DNA from: a virus
IMG/VR virus record: IMGVR_UViG_3300025896_000052
Span: 1-41,570 of that record
Direction: 5' to 3' (one strand)
Length of the DNA stretch: 41,570 nucleotides
This document shows positions 21,399-30,034 of the stretch, one piece after another; position 1 is the stretch's first letter, and each line of letters starts with the position of its first letter. Made by a program: the position numbers and the translations under genes. The notes under the pieces are model-generated. The model saw only the letters and a list, made by a program, of their open reading frames with translations, did no database searches and was not told where the DNA came from.

Positions 21399-22120
21399 TT
21401 TTTTCCTGACTTAGGTGTCGCTGCCGCAGTTCTTTGCGCGGCCCACGCACGCATTTGTTCGTTGTAGTTGTTTGTGTCGAACATACGTTTCTGAGTCGTG
21501 TCGTTAATAAGTGTCCCGATGTTCGCTTGATCGGTGTCACGGTTAAAGCCTGACAGAGCAAGCTCTTGACCCGGCAACTGCTGAAGAGCATTCATACGTT
21601 TTTGTTCGTCGGCAACGGCGATATCACGGCTCGATTGCTGACCCTGCAGTAATTGATTGGCCTGCGCATTCTGAAAAATTCTCTCTCGAGAACCACCAGA
21701 TAACCCGCCTGTACGCATACCGGTGAGTGCTTGATTTGTTGCCCCAGCACCACGCGCTGCAATTTCATCGGCTTGCGATGCTTTCTGCAGAGTTGCCCAC
21801 TGTGAAGGCCCTGTGCGAAGAGCTTCTTGTCTCATCGCCTCCATGCCGCGCATGTCGACAGGGGCGCTGAGTTTGTATTTACTTTGCAGGTTTCCATTTA
21901 CATCTGTAAGTGGGTCGAACGTAGGTCTCAGAGGTTGCCCAGTTGCGGGGTCAATCGGCATCGCCGCCTGATATTGCCCTGATTTAATTGCTTTCGCATA
22001 ATCAGGGTTCATATTCCGCAGCATTTTATCGCGATATTGTGGGTCGTTTGGGTCCAGACCTTTTGCGTAAATCGGGCCTTGTGTTCTAAGTTGTTCGTTA
22101 ACTTGTGATTTCATTCCCAT
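21395..22120 (-). CDS. probable internal virion protein, 241 aa
   Basis: The start ATG 22120 is preceded by AAAGG; Met3 is an alternative. The protein is Ala-, Gln- and Arg-rich with long helices (residues 90-200) and ends in PKSGKK. The segment GATNQALTGMRTGGLSGGSR is typical of small ejection proteins in podoviruses, in which a helical body surrounds short Gly turns. No catalytic motif. It follows the adaptor gene and precedes the GNAT gene with ATGA coupling. Confidence 0.6.
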   Translation of the reverse strand: MGMKSQVNEQLRTQGPIYAKGLDPNDPQYRDKMLRNMNPDYAKAIKSGQYQAAMPIDPATGQPLRPTFDPLTDVNGNLQSKYKLSAPVDMRGMEAMRQEALRTGPSQWATLQKASQADEIAARGAGATNQALTGMRTGGLSGGSRERIFQNAQANQLLQGQQSSRDIAVADEQKRMNALQQLPGQELALSGFNRDTDQANIGTLINDTTQKRMFDTNNYNEQMRAWAAQRTAAATPKSGKK

Positions 22121-22129
22121 AAACTACCT

Positions 22130-22831
22130 TTACGTCTGTTCGTCGTAATAAGTGTAATCAGCGTCGATTTGGTTTTCGTCATCTGGAACCATAGATTGAA
22201 GAGTTCCAATCATGCGCTGCCGTTCCATTTCGAGTTCGTTTTGTGCATCAGCCAAACCAGGATGACCTTCCTTGCTGTACACTCCGACTTTCATTCTAGC
22301 AAAAATAAAATTGATAAATTCTGGTATATCGCAAACATCTGTGTCTACATAAAGACGGTTTGCGTTTCGCAGGTACCACACGCGCATTACACCCGCGACT
22401 TGGATCTTAGGTGTGAACATAATCTGCGGCGCACCAGCAGTGCGGTTTATCGGAAAAAACTGGTAAATATTTCCTGTGGTACCGGGGATTGCATCGTTTT
22501 GCGCCTTTTCCTCAAACTTCCTAGAGTCAGGCAGACGATGCACACGGTGATAGGTCGTACTACCGACCGAACCTTGGTAAAAGAAAATACGGCGAATTTT
22601 CATGCCGTAAATATCTACCGGAATATTTATAGTTTCCGCATTTTGTGCAACGTTTGTATCTGCATAATTCAGAAAATAATCTTCGTAAAGACCATGAATC
22701 TCAGCCTCGGCTTCATCAATCGCGATATTCGCAAGCTTTAAAAGTTCCGAGCGCGAAATAAAAGTCTCTTCCTGTAAATCACAGTCTTCTTCGATCTTTT
22801 CTTTAATTTCAGCCCAAGTCCAAAATCTCAT
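22130..22831 (-). CDS. head-to-tail adaptor (connector) protein, 233 aa
   Basis: It begins MRFWTWAEIKEKIEEDCDLQ, followed by SELLKLANIAIDEAEAEIHG, a helical start typical of adaptor proteins that dock below the portal (T7 gp11 / P22 gp4-like group). A beta-rich middle (about 70-150) follows, then a long C-terminal helix with a flexible acidic tail. The size fits the T7-type adaptor. The assignment rests on this layout and the podovirus context. Confidence 0.65.
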   Translation of the reverse strand: MRFWTWAEIKEKIEEDCDLQEETFISRSELLKLANIAIDEAEAEIHGLYEDYFLNYADTNVAQNAETINIPVDIYGMKIRRIFFYQGSVGSTTYHRVHRLPDSRKFEEKAQNDAIPGTTGNIYQFFPINRTAGAPQIMFTPKIQVAGVMRVWYLRNANRLYVDTDVCDIPEFINFIFARMKVGVYSKEGHPGLADAQNELEMERQRMIGTLQSMVPDDENQIDADYTYYDEQT

Positions 22832-22834
22832 TTT

Positions 22835-24082
22835 TTACTCGTTGATTGCGATATCTGGGCAATCGATTGTGTACAGAATTCCAGAGCTTTGCGAGTTCGG
22901 TGCGTTGTTTGCAACATCATTCCACGTATTAGATGACGCTGAATCTCTGTAATAAACCGCCAAAGTGTTGACGTTGCTAGCTTTGGGCGCGGCCATAGTA
23001 TCGTAAGCCGTGCTCGAGCCGTAAGAATAAACACCACTGCAGAGTTTAAGAAACTTCGAAGTCCCGGCGTTCGGGTAGCCCGTAGCACCAGTGTCAAGCG
23101 TATATCCGTTTGGAAGATCTAGGACGAGAGAACTTCCACCGCCCCCACCGCCCGTTGTGATCCCTTCATAATGAACACGAAGGTGATTTGCAGTGTAGCA
23201 ATAGAGCCCTGTCCATGTGATATTCGTCGAGTAACTCGCATTCGGTGTGAAAGTAGCGCAAGTTTCTCCGCCGCCCCCACCGCCTGCGGCCTCAAACACA
23301 AGTTGGTTATTCGGACCTAATTTTACAACATCGCCTTCGCTACCACCAGCACCAAACCAACGTACTGATAAATTTCCAGTAAGCGTTTCTGGGGGCAAAA
23401 TAGAAACTACAAAATTGCTTCCTTGGTCATACCAACGAATACCGCGATCTTCATTATGCCTAAATTGTAAGCCGTTATTTCCCCACAAAGTAATCCATTG
23501 ATCTTGATCTTTATCTTGAAGGACAACATTTCCTATACCATTCGTAACACTAAACCCAGGTGTCAAAATAATGTCGCCTGCGTTGTCATCCTGCGAATCA
23601 CCAGATACAAGTTGTACGTGACCACCAGGGCCAGTGGCGTTATTATTCCAACCGAAAATTCCATACGAGGGGCTATTAGATGAAATCCCCTGCCCATTTC
23701 CGACAAAACTCGAAAGAACGTTTCCACTATCATTGACGAATTGAATATAATCGTCATTGTTGCCTTGACTTAAAAGCTTCAGTGTCCCGTTGTCATTCAT
23801 TTTAGCAATGACGTCGTTACCACTCTTGAAAACCATACCTTCGCCGTCGTTCGTTGGATTCCAACGAAGCACAGGATTCACAGTAGCGTCGTTATCAATA
23901 TAATAGGCGTCGACTTCACCGGTACCGCTTACCGTATTTGAAAACGTACCTGATGTGTTGTCGACTGAAAGTTGCGGGGGAAGAGAACCTTCACCGCCCC
24001 CACCACCTACGACGCTACCAACTGCAAATGCATGTGCGCCCAGAAAAAAACTAAGAATGAATGCCGAAAATAATTTTTTCAT
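22835..24082 (-). CDS. fibre-like protein with Sec signal peptide, 415 aa
   Basis: The start ATG follows AAGAGGT. Residues 1-20 form a classical Sec signal peptide (MKKLFSAFILSFFLGAHAFA) with an AFA cleavage site. The mature protein is Gly/Ser/Asn-rich and beta-rich, with three glycine clusters (about 26-30, 265 and 305) and short repeats like those of trimeric phage fibres. Residues 60-130 resemble fibre-shaft sequence (VLRWNPTNDGEGMVFKSG) and the C-terminus has four cysteines. A virion tail protein should not be exported, so this may be a host-surface adhesin-like protein, a captured host gene, or a fibre with an unusual route. Confidence 0.75.
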   Translation of the reverse strand: MKKLFSAFILSFFLGAHAFAVGSVVGGGGGEGSLPPQLSVDNTSGTFSNTVSGTGEVDAYYIDNDATVNPVLRWNPTNDGEGMVFKSGNDVIAKMNDNGTLKLLSQGNNDDYIQFVNDSGNVLSSFVGNGQGISSNSPSYGIFGWNNNATGPGGHVQLVSGDSQDDNAGDIILTPGFSVTNGIGNVVLQDKDQDQWITLWGNNGLQFRHNEDRGIRWYDQGSNFVVSILPPETLTGNLSVRWFGAGGSEGDVVKLGPNNQLVFEAAGGGGGGETCATFTPNASYSTNITWTGLYCYTANHLRVHYEGITTGGGGGGSSLVLDLPNGYTLDTGATGYPNAGTSKFLKLCSGVYSYGSSTAYDTMAAPKASNVNTLAVYYRDSASSNTWNDVANNAPNSQSSGILYTIDCPDIAINE

Positions 24083-24091
24083 TTTTACCTC

Positions 24092-24502
24092 TTATCGACG
24101 TACACGTTTGCAAGTGACGTCGGCGTTGAGAATCTGACCAGTACCTGCGGTACCAGCTTGCACTTGAATTTTTCCGTATGGAATAACACCGCTTAAAGTG
24201 AACGGGATCATAATTTTTTGATCTACGTCGTTATCAAGAGTGAAATTTTCTGGGGTAATTTTAACAGTTGTACTTGTTGCGGCGGCAATTGGCGTACTAT
24301 AGAAATCAGTGGCGGTCGCAGACTTCATCGGCACAATTCTAAATTGTACATCGGCAGCGCCGTTTACATCTAGATTGATCCAAAGATTTAAAATTTCAAC
24401 GTCGCCAAGATTCATTACTTCACCAAGGTCAGCCCATGAGGTTGTAATGTTTTGTGCGGTTTTAATTGCAGGTTGCGGGTCGTTATCGATAAGTTTAAGC
24501 AT
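24092..24502 (-). CDS. virion-operon structural protein, 136 aa
   Basis: The ATG follows AAGGGGAATA. It is a beta-rich small protein (TTSWADLGEVMNLGDVEIL, then NLWINLDVNGAADVQFRIV) with the look of a jelly-roll or decoration/fibre-adaptor domain. It sits between the fibre gene at 24908 and the signal-peptide fibre-like gene, so an accessory tail or capsid role is likely. Not recognised further. Confidence 0.6.
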   Translation of the reverse strand: MLKLIDNDPQPAIKTAQNITTSWADLGEVMNLGDVEILNLWINLDVNGAADVQFRIVPMKSATATDFYSTPIAAATSTTVKITPENFTLDNDVDQKIMIPFTLSGVIPYGKIQVQAGTAGTGQILNADVTCKRVRR

Positions 24503-24511
24503 TTATTCCCC

Positions 24512-24907
24512 TTAGAGTTGGCTTGCAGCTTCCCAAAGCTGGTCGAGTTGTTCGTCGGTGTAATTTAAAAACTGAGCTATTTGTAAAACAAGCGGATAAT
24601 CTCTCTCGAATGCTAAAGCATGATTCCATTCAATTATCGCTTTATGATTATAAGGCTCTGGCAGGCCATTTAAGGTGTCAAGAATTAACTGGTCAGTGAT
24701 ACCAATGTTTAAAAGCGCCAAACGAATTTGCTGTGGACTAACAGGTTTTAACTTTTGCTGGGCTTGAAAACTGTCAACTAACGCTTGAATCTCTTCTTGA
24801 TTATCTAAACTTATATCCCAACATGGATTTTGATTTTCGTCAAGCCACATGCTAACCACATCTGGTCTTTGCTGGAAAATATAGGTGTGTAAAGCCATTA
24901 AGTCCAT
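24512..24907 (-). CDS. hypothetical tail-region protein, 131 aa
   Basis: It starts at ATG 24907 right after the stop of the fibre gene; Met4 is an alternative start. The N-terminus is compact (MALHTYIFQQRPDVVSMWLD). Residues 45-100 hold QQIRLALLNIGITDQLILDTL, a helical motif seen in small proteins encoded next to tail-fibre genes. The C-terminus is helical and acidic. It may be a fibre chaperone or assembly factor, by context only. Confidence 0.6.
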   Translation of the reverse strand: MDLMALHTYIFQQRPDVVSMWLDENQNPCWDISLDNQEEIQALVDSFQAQQKLKPVSPQQIRLALLNIGITDQLILDTLNGLPEPYNHKAIIEWNHALAFERDYPLVLQIAQFLNYTDEQLDQLWEAASQL

Positions 24908-26170
24908 TTAAGCAATCCTTATAATCTGTAAATGTCTATTAGAAGCCGTTGCAGTACCCGCTGCTCTTCGCCATCTTCCCTCAATGGCTTGCGATCCGTT
25001 AACGGTTGTAATGCAAAAACAGGTAACATTACTCGTCGTGGTATTCGGGTCAGCGATACCGCCGGATACGTTAGCAACAACTGGACTTTCTGAGCCAGTT
25101 TCCAACGTGCCGCCAGAGTAAATCGACGCTGTGATTGCAGAGTCATTGTTTCCGCCAGATAATGTAGATTTAAACAAAACCATATAAGTCCCCGCTGGGG
25201 GTGTGATTGTCATGCCCGTCATAAGAACAGCCGAAGCACTTGTCGTAGTTATCGTATTCGTAGCGGAAACTTCGTCTGTAGTAAGAGAAACGGCGAAAGC
25301 TCTATCGGCGGTCAGATTTCCGCCCCCAGTAAGGCCATAGCCTGCTGTGAGCACTCTATTAAATAAAACGGTAATCTGTGCTTGCAGGTAGCCCATAGCC
25401 TGTAGAACAGTGTCTGTGGCAGCGATTGTTTGTGATGTTACGAGAGACAAGCCTGTAAGAGCAGTTGATCTTACTGCGCTTGCAAAATCCGAAACGGCTG
25501 CAGCTAAAATAGAAATCGCTGTGGCTGTTACGCCTGAAATGTGCCCGGTTGCTTCTGTAGTAAACACAGGAACCGTTGATGCTGAGCCGTAAGTACCAGC
25601 CGTCCCAAATGCGTTATGGTTTATAGTTCTTGTGGCGGTAATGTCTCCACCACCATTTAAACTTGTACCAGCGTTAATTGACACAGTCGCATGATCGACG
25701 TGCGTTGTGCCGCCGCCGTTTAAGAGCGAGTTATGGTTTACCCCACCAGGAATAACCGCCGCCGTGATTGTGTTACCAGCATCGTTATAAGTAAAATCAA
25801 TTGAAGCAGAGTCTGTTAAAGATCCGCCAACGGCATCCTGAGCAGCTTCGGTGAAATCTGAAATAGTGCTCGCAGTTTGTGTACCTGTGTGATTGGCTCT
25901 TTGAATTGCAGCGGCTTGCGCAGCGGCGGCACTTCCAGTCGGGTCAGCCCCTACTTGTGAGGCAGTCGTTGCGTGAGGATTGTCCGTTCTATTCGCGTGC
26001 GTATTTACCAAAGCTTGCGCATCAGTAGTTGTCGTGTACTTTCTCGTAGTTCCTGTGCTATCTTTCGTGTAAAGATAATTATCGGCGGAATCAACACCAA
26101 CATAAGAGTGCGATGAATCGGGATTACCCGCAGGGGGGCTTGCTTTTTTTACATTTATTAAGCCAGCCAT
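24908..26170 (-). CDS. tail fibre protein, 420 aa
   Basis: A low-complexity beta-rich fibre. Shaft features are HANRTDNPHATTASQVGAD, HTGTQTASTISDFTEAAQDA and TTHVDHATVSINAG, all of types seen widely in phage tail fibres and collar-related fibres. The C-terminal 130 residues are beta-sandwich-like (TYMVLFKSTLSGG, GRWRRAAGT) and could be the receptor-binding tip. The start ATG follows GGAGACC and overlaps the preceding gene by 13 bases. It presumably forms a trimer. Confidence 0.8.
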   Translation of the reverse strand: MAGLINVKKASPPAGNPDSSHSYVGVDSADNYLYTKDSTGTTRKYTTTTDAQALVNTHANRTDNPHATTASQVGADPTGSAAAAQAAAIQRANHTGTQTASTISDFTEAAQDAVGGSLTDSASIDFTYNDAGNTITAAVIPGGVNHNSLLNGGGTTHVDHATVSINAGTSLNGGGDITATRTINHNAFGTAGTYGSASTVPVFTTEATGHISGVTATAISILAAAVSDFASAVRSTALTGLSLVTSQTIAATDTVLQAMGYLQAQITVLFNRVLTAGYGLTGGGNLTADRAFAVSLTTDEVSATNTITTTSASAVLMTGMTITPPAGTYMVLFKSTLSGGNNDSAITASIYSGGTLETGSESPVVANVSGGIADPNTTTSNVTCFCITTVNGSQAIEGRWRRAAGTATASNRHLQIIRIA

Positions 26171-26373
26171 AGGTCTCCATCGAGGTTTAAAGTACCGTCC
26201 AAAATAAATTCATTGAATACTGTCATTTGCTTATACTGCGAAACAACAAGTAATTTTCCAGTCGGGACATACGACGTACCCGAACAATAATCTGCACTAC
26301 TGTCGAATACGTCGCCATCTTTTAGCTGGGAAACCTTGCCGCCATCTAATACAAGCGGCTTTAATTCAGCCAC
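26158..26373 (-). CDS. small fibre-associated protein, 71 aa
   Basis: It starts with GTG three bases after the preceding stop. It begins with a KPLVLDGGKVSQLKDGD segment closely resembling the start of the upstream gene product (KPLQLINGKVTQVE), suggesting a shared attachment module. It is otherwise beta-rich, and its C-terminus (FILDGTLNLDGDLWLA) resembles a short fibre cap. Probable virion fibre subunit. Confidence 0.65.
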   Translation of the reverse strand: MAELKPLVLDGGKVSQLKDGDVFDSSADYCSGTSYVPTGKLLVVSQYKQMTVFNEFILDGTLNLDGDLWLA

Positions 26374-26376
26374 AAA

Positions 26377-26886
26377 TTACGCCAATACGATTGGGTCTTC
26401 AATATCGGTGTTGATTGTCGTCGCGTTGATTGCTACGCCAACAAGTTGCGAAATCTGCGCACCACCACCAAAAGTGGGGGGAGTTGCAGTAGCGCCGCCT
26501 GCGGTACCAAGAAACTGACGAGCACCGGTAGTCAAACCTGAAAGGTCATCGTTACCACCTTCAAAATAAATCGTTGCGTTGTTACCAGAAGTAACTGCAT
26601 CTTTAACAAAACCGTGAGCTTCGCGGCTGTTAGAGTTGTCAGCAAGACGAGCTTTGGCAGTGCCTGAGTCATTCCAAATGTTAACATATTTACCTGCACC
26701 GATGTTTTCTGATGCTTCGATAACTGTTACGTCTGGGCCTACGCCAATCGGTAATACGCTTACATCAAGCTTACCGCTTGAATCAAGGGCAACGAGTTCG
26801 CCTGCATCGCCTGCACCTGCAGAGGTGACAGTAGCTTCTACTTGTGTGACTTTTCCGTTTATTAGTTGTAGGGGTTTTTGTGCCAT
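26377..26886 (-). CDS. virion fibre/decoration-type protein, 169 aa
   Basis: The ATG follows AAGGAGACC. The N-terminus (KPLQLINGKVTQVEATVTSA) repeats the module of the next small gene. The remainder is beta-rich and Gly/Ala-rich (VIEASENIGAGKYVNIWND, ATPPTFGGGAQISQLVGVAI), as in capsid-decoration and fibre-head proteins of phages. The exact place in the virion cannot be read from sequence. Confidence 0.65.
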   Translation of the reverse strand: MAQKPLQLINGKVTQVEATVTSAGAGDAGELVALDSSGKLDVSVLPIGVGPDVTVIEASENIGAGKYVNIWNDSGTAKARLADNSNSREAHGFVKDAVTSGNNATIYFEGGNDDLSGLTTGARQFLGTAGGATATPPTFGGGAQISQLVGVAINATTINTDIEDPIVLA

Positions 26887-26896
26887 TATGGTCTCC

Positions 26897-27412
26897 TTAT
26901 AAATCTACAATTATGGTTGGATTAACAAAAATTGAACCAGGAGCGTTACAAAATCCAACTGTCACAGAGAAACCCGTGACCGGTGCAGTTTGCGTGAGCG
27001 CCCCAGAAATTCCTAAAAAAACAGGCTGATTAATTACGTAACTATTGAAAGCTGCGTCTTTAATTTCGCCGAACGTAACTACTTCCACATCGACACCTGC
27101 ACCACCTGCAGCGGTCTTTGATACACCAAGCACTTGCGCATCTTGGTAGGTACCGTTGTTGGTCGCAGTGGTTATCTCATCGTCGTCGAGTTGTTGCACT
27201 GCTCGCAATGCTGACAACGCACCAATGCTTTTCTTTGTCATTGTGACTACAGTTTGCGTATTGAAAGCCACATTGCTTGATGATTCTACATTGATCGAAT
27301 CAATTTGCTTCTGAAAATCAACTAACCACTGGCGCAACTTCAGAAAGTTTTCTTGTGTATACCGATCAGGTATTTCTTTAATCAAAAAATCAAACCGCTT
27401 CTGCTTCATCAT
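26897..27412 (-). CDS. tail-region structural protein, 171 aa
   Basis: It starts at ATG 27412 overlapping the previous stop (ATGA); Met2 is an alternative. The first 35 residues are helical and basic (KRFDFLIKEIPDRYTQEN). The rest is beta-rich with turns (VLGVSKTAAGGAGVDVEVVT, GFSVTVGFCNAPGSIFVNP) resembling fibre-adaptor or hub-type virion proteins. It lies next to the nozzle-like protein, which suggests a place at the tail tip or as fibre anchor. Confidence 0.65.
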   Translation of the reverse strand: MMKQKRFDFLIKEIPDRYTQENFLKLRQWLVDFQKQIDSINVESSSNVAFNTQTVVTMTKKSIGALSALRAVQQLDDDEITTATNNGTYQDAQVLGVSKTAAGGAGVDVEVVTFGEIKDAAFNSYVINQPVFLGISGALTQTAPVTGFSVTVGFCNAPGSIFVNPTIIVDL

Positions 27413-29658
27413 GGCGTGCTACCTTGAGAACTCGACGTGTACGGCGTGTGCGACTTAGAGATAAACGCCCAGTGAATCACATAACCTGTAAGCTCAAGCA
27501 CTTGGCCTTTAGGCTTGCCACGAATAACATATTTCAAAGTTGCGTTCGCAGAGGGTCCTAGATTTTCGCCATCTTTATATGTGAAAGTCGTTGCGGTTGA
27601 ATCAGTAATCAAAAATTCTCTCGTGTAAGAATCATTTTCAAACGCGATGTAGTAATCTTCAAGGCCCGATGGCACCTTTGTAAGTGTCACAGTCTTAGCT
27701 GCAACATCAACGGTACCAGAGCCCAGCACGTCACTTGTAACAATCTGCGTGTGTGCGTTCGTAAGTTTAATTTGTTTGTAGTTGCACCGGAGGCCCCCGG
27801 CGGGAAATCTACGCCATTCTTCAACAACTCCGGGGAAATTCCAAACTGCGTTGGCATCGCCCCAAAGCGGAAATTCGTCACCCCAAGTTATGCTTGAAAC
27901 ATAACGAATTGGCTTCAAATCACCCAATACTCTATCTTTATCGTTTGACGACGAAATTGCAAGCGAAAGATTGGTAGAATTGGTCGCGGAAATCAAGATT
28001 CGGGGTACAAACTTACGATAAAATTTTGACCCAAAATCAACAAAACACGACTCGTAATCGTAAATAATCGTTTGATTGAGCCAATTTGATGGATCTTTCG
28101 TCTCATCAACCTTAACGTCGGCAAGTAATCCTGGTCTGTGGCGAAGAATGTAGCCACGGCTATCACCGCGATAAAGATTTTCACCTATCTGTAGTACGGC
28201 AGTGGGTCGGAAAGAAAGACCGCCGCTCATGGAAGTAAAACACGCATGACCGGGGTCACTCATCGCCTGCTGATAAAATTTAAGATCCAAAACGAAGAAA
28301 GCATCGGCTTCAGTTGTTTCAGTGAGCGAGACTGTCCAAATAACTCGGTTTTCAATCTTATCAAAAGTTCCTTTAATTCGTTTTTGGAAAGCCTCATTTT
28401 GCGTTAAAGCCTTGTACGTTGTCGGCAAGTGCTCGGAAATATTTCTTACGTTTAACCCATCTGACCAATAAAATCCGCCAGTACCGGCCCAAAAGATCCC
28501 AATAGGTGTACGAACGATAGAAAGTTGGCTAACTATACCCGCGTTGTCATCAATACGACGAAGAGCCATACCACCTGAACCGTCAACGTCATAAAAGTTG
28601 TCAATACGATAAACATAAGATGTACAGAAAACAAGTGGTCTATCATAAATGGAAGAAAGTCCGCGAATTGGTTGTTCTGTATTTCCGTAGTTTGCAGGGG
28701 GAACAGCGTCCACAATGCCGGGGGAAGACTGTACAACTTTTGTTTCATCGATGTTGCCGTCAGTTTCTTTTATGTTCGCATAGTAACCAACGTCGTTCAC
28801 TGCGTGAACGTATTTACATTTTGGCACTGTACCATAGCTTAGTACACCACCAGTTGTATAAAGTTGCTCGTTTAAAGCAAGATCGCCGTCTTCAGTTTCG
28901 TCGTTATAGCTCGAAGTTCCGAACGGAACACTTGTAATTTTATAGAAGACATCTCCGCCATCTTGCGTGCGATAAATTTCAAGTACAAAGTTAGCAGTGT
29001 CAAAATTTTCAGCGCCAGAAATTGTAGTAGGAAGCGTGATCGCGGCACCATTACCTGTCGTAATTACGCCGCCTGTTACTGCCTGCGGGTAAAGATAGGT
29101 CGGTCCCAGCGAAGTGTACTCAAGTTCACGATTCGTATAATCATAGCGTAAAACAAACGTATAAAGATAAGTCGCGCCACTGCCAGTCGGATTTGTGATC
29201 GCCACACCCGCAGGGATTTCTGGCATTCCGGCATTTCTAACTTGATAATTGCCAGAGCCGTCGACAAAAAGTTTTTGTACGCTCGTATATTCTTCAGTCG
29301 AAAGCAACAAATGTCTGCGCCATTCGGTGTCGGTGATAACAGGGTCATCCAATTCCAGGCCGAAAAAATCACCTGCAGTGGGGCCTAAAATTTCCGTTCG
29401 CGTAGTGTCGGTGTAAAAGTAGCCATGTCCATTTTGAAAGGCGAGCAAAACCGATTCAAGCTGCGTGAGCTTGATAATTTTGTCTGCGGTTGGAAAACGG
29501 TCTCCAAAGGCTTCAGAACCGTAGCGTGTCCGCATTTTTTTATTTTTGGTAATGATGAGATTGTCAATCGTCTTCGCTTCGCGAGGATCGCCATCAAGCC
29601 AAAAATCTGTAAGGCCAAAGGAAAAATCTTCGACCGCAAGTGGTTGTGTTTCGATCAT
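27409..29658 (-). CDS. tail nozzle / tail stabilisation-like protein, 749 aa
   Basis: The largest beta-rich virion protein. It opens ETQPLAVEDFSFGLTDFWLD followed by an NLIITKNKKMRTRYGSE segment, a beginning typical of podovirus nozzle proteins (T7 gp12-like and P22 gp10-like groups). The length is close to T7 gp12. Repeating strand blocks with WSDGLNVRNIS, YRGDSRGYI and RRFPAGGLRCNY fit a beta-propeller. It would form the hexameric end of the short tail below the adaptor. The start is ATG 29658, overlapping the previous stop (ATGA). Confidence 0.75.
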   Translation of the reverse strand: MIETQPLAVEDFSFGLTDFWLDGDPREAKTIDNLIITKNKKMRTRYGSEAFGDRFPTADKIIKLTQLESVLLAFQNGHGYFYTDTTRTEILGPTAGDFFGLELDDPVITDTEWRRHLLLSTEEYTSVQKLFVDGSGNYQVRNAGMPEIPAGVAITNPTGSGATYLYTFVLRYDYTNRELEYTSLGPTYLYPQAVTGGVITTGNGAAITLPTTISGAENFDTANFVLEIYRTQDGGDVFYKITSVPFGTSSYNDETEDGDLALNEQLYTTGGVLSYGTVPKCKYVHAVNDVGYYANIKETDGNIDETKVVQSSPGIVDAVPPANYGNTEQPIRGLSSIYDRPLVFCTSYVYRIDNFYDVDGSGGMALRRIDDNAGIVSQLSIVRTPIGIFWAGTGGFYWSDGLNVRNISEHLPTTYKALTQNEAFQKRIKGTFDKIENRVIWTVSLTETTEADAFFVLDLKFYQQAMSDPGHACFTSMSGGLSFRPTAVLQIGENLYRGDSRGYILRHRPGLLADVKVDETKDPSNWLNQTIIYDYESCFVDFGSKFYRKFVPRILISATNSTNLSLAISSSNDKDRVLGDLKPIRYVSSITWGDEFPLWGDANAVWNFPGVVEEWRRFPAGGLRCNYKQIKLTNAHTQIVTSDVLGSGTVDVAAKTVTLTKVPSGLEDYYIAFENDSYTREFLITDSTATTFTYKDGENLGPSANATLKYVIRGKPKGQVLELTGYVIHWAFISKSHTPYTSSSQGSTP

Positions 29659-30032
29659 ACGCCGAAAACTACCTCTACGTTTTGTACCGTGTTGGTGTAA
29701 ATATAAATGCTTGTCGCCGATGCTATGGCGGTTTTCATGTGAATTGTTTCTTTAGTTGTAGGGTCCCGAACAGTAGCCACGAAAGTATTTGCGGCAGCGG
29801 CATTTGGTGTGTTTACCGTCGCACGATAATACCCATCTCCCTGAGACGCAAAAGATCCAGAAGAAACGGAAACAACACTTGCAACAAGTGAGCTTGAATT
29901 GATCTTTGCGCTATCGGTACCGTTGTGAGAATGGTCATTTAGGCGCTGAATATTAAATTCCATTGCCGGAAACCAAACGTCGCCAAAATCACCTGTCTGC
30001 GGTTTTTTAAAACCATAGCTTAAAATTACCAT
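29655..30032 (-). CDS. small tail/fibre-associated virion protein, 125 aa
   Basis: The ATG follows AAAGGATAAAA. The N-terminus (YGFKKPQTGDFGDVWFPAME) leads to NDHSHNGTDSAKINSSSL, an HSHNGTDS motif common in phage tail-fibre attachment proteins. The C-terminus is a beta sandwich. It is coupled to the nozzle-like gene by ATGA, so the products probably assemble together. Confidence 0.75.
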   Translation of the reverse strand: MVILSYGFKKPQTGDFGDVWFPAMEFNIQRLNDHSHNGTDSAKINSSSLVASVVSVSSGSFASQGDGYYRATVNTPNAAAANTFVATVRDPTTKETIHMKTAIASATSIYIYTNTVQNVEVVFGV

Positions 30033-30034
30033 TT

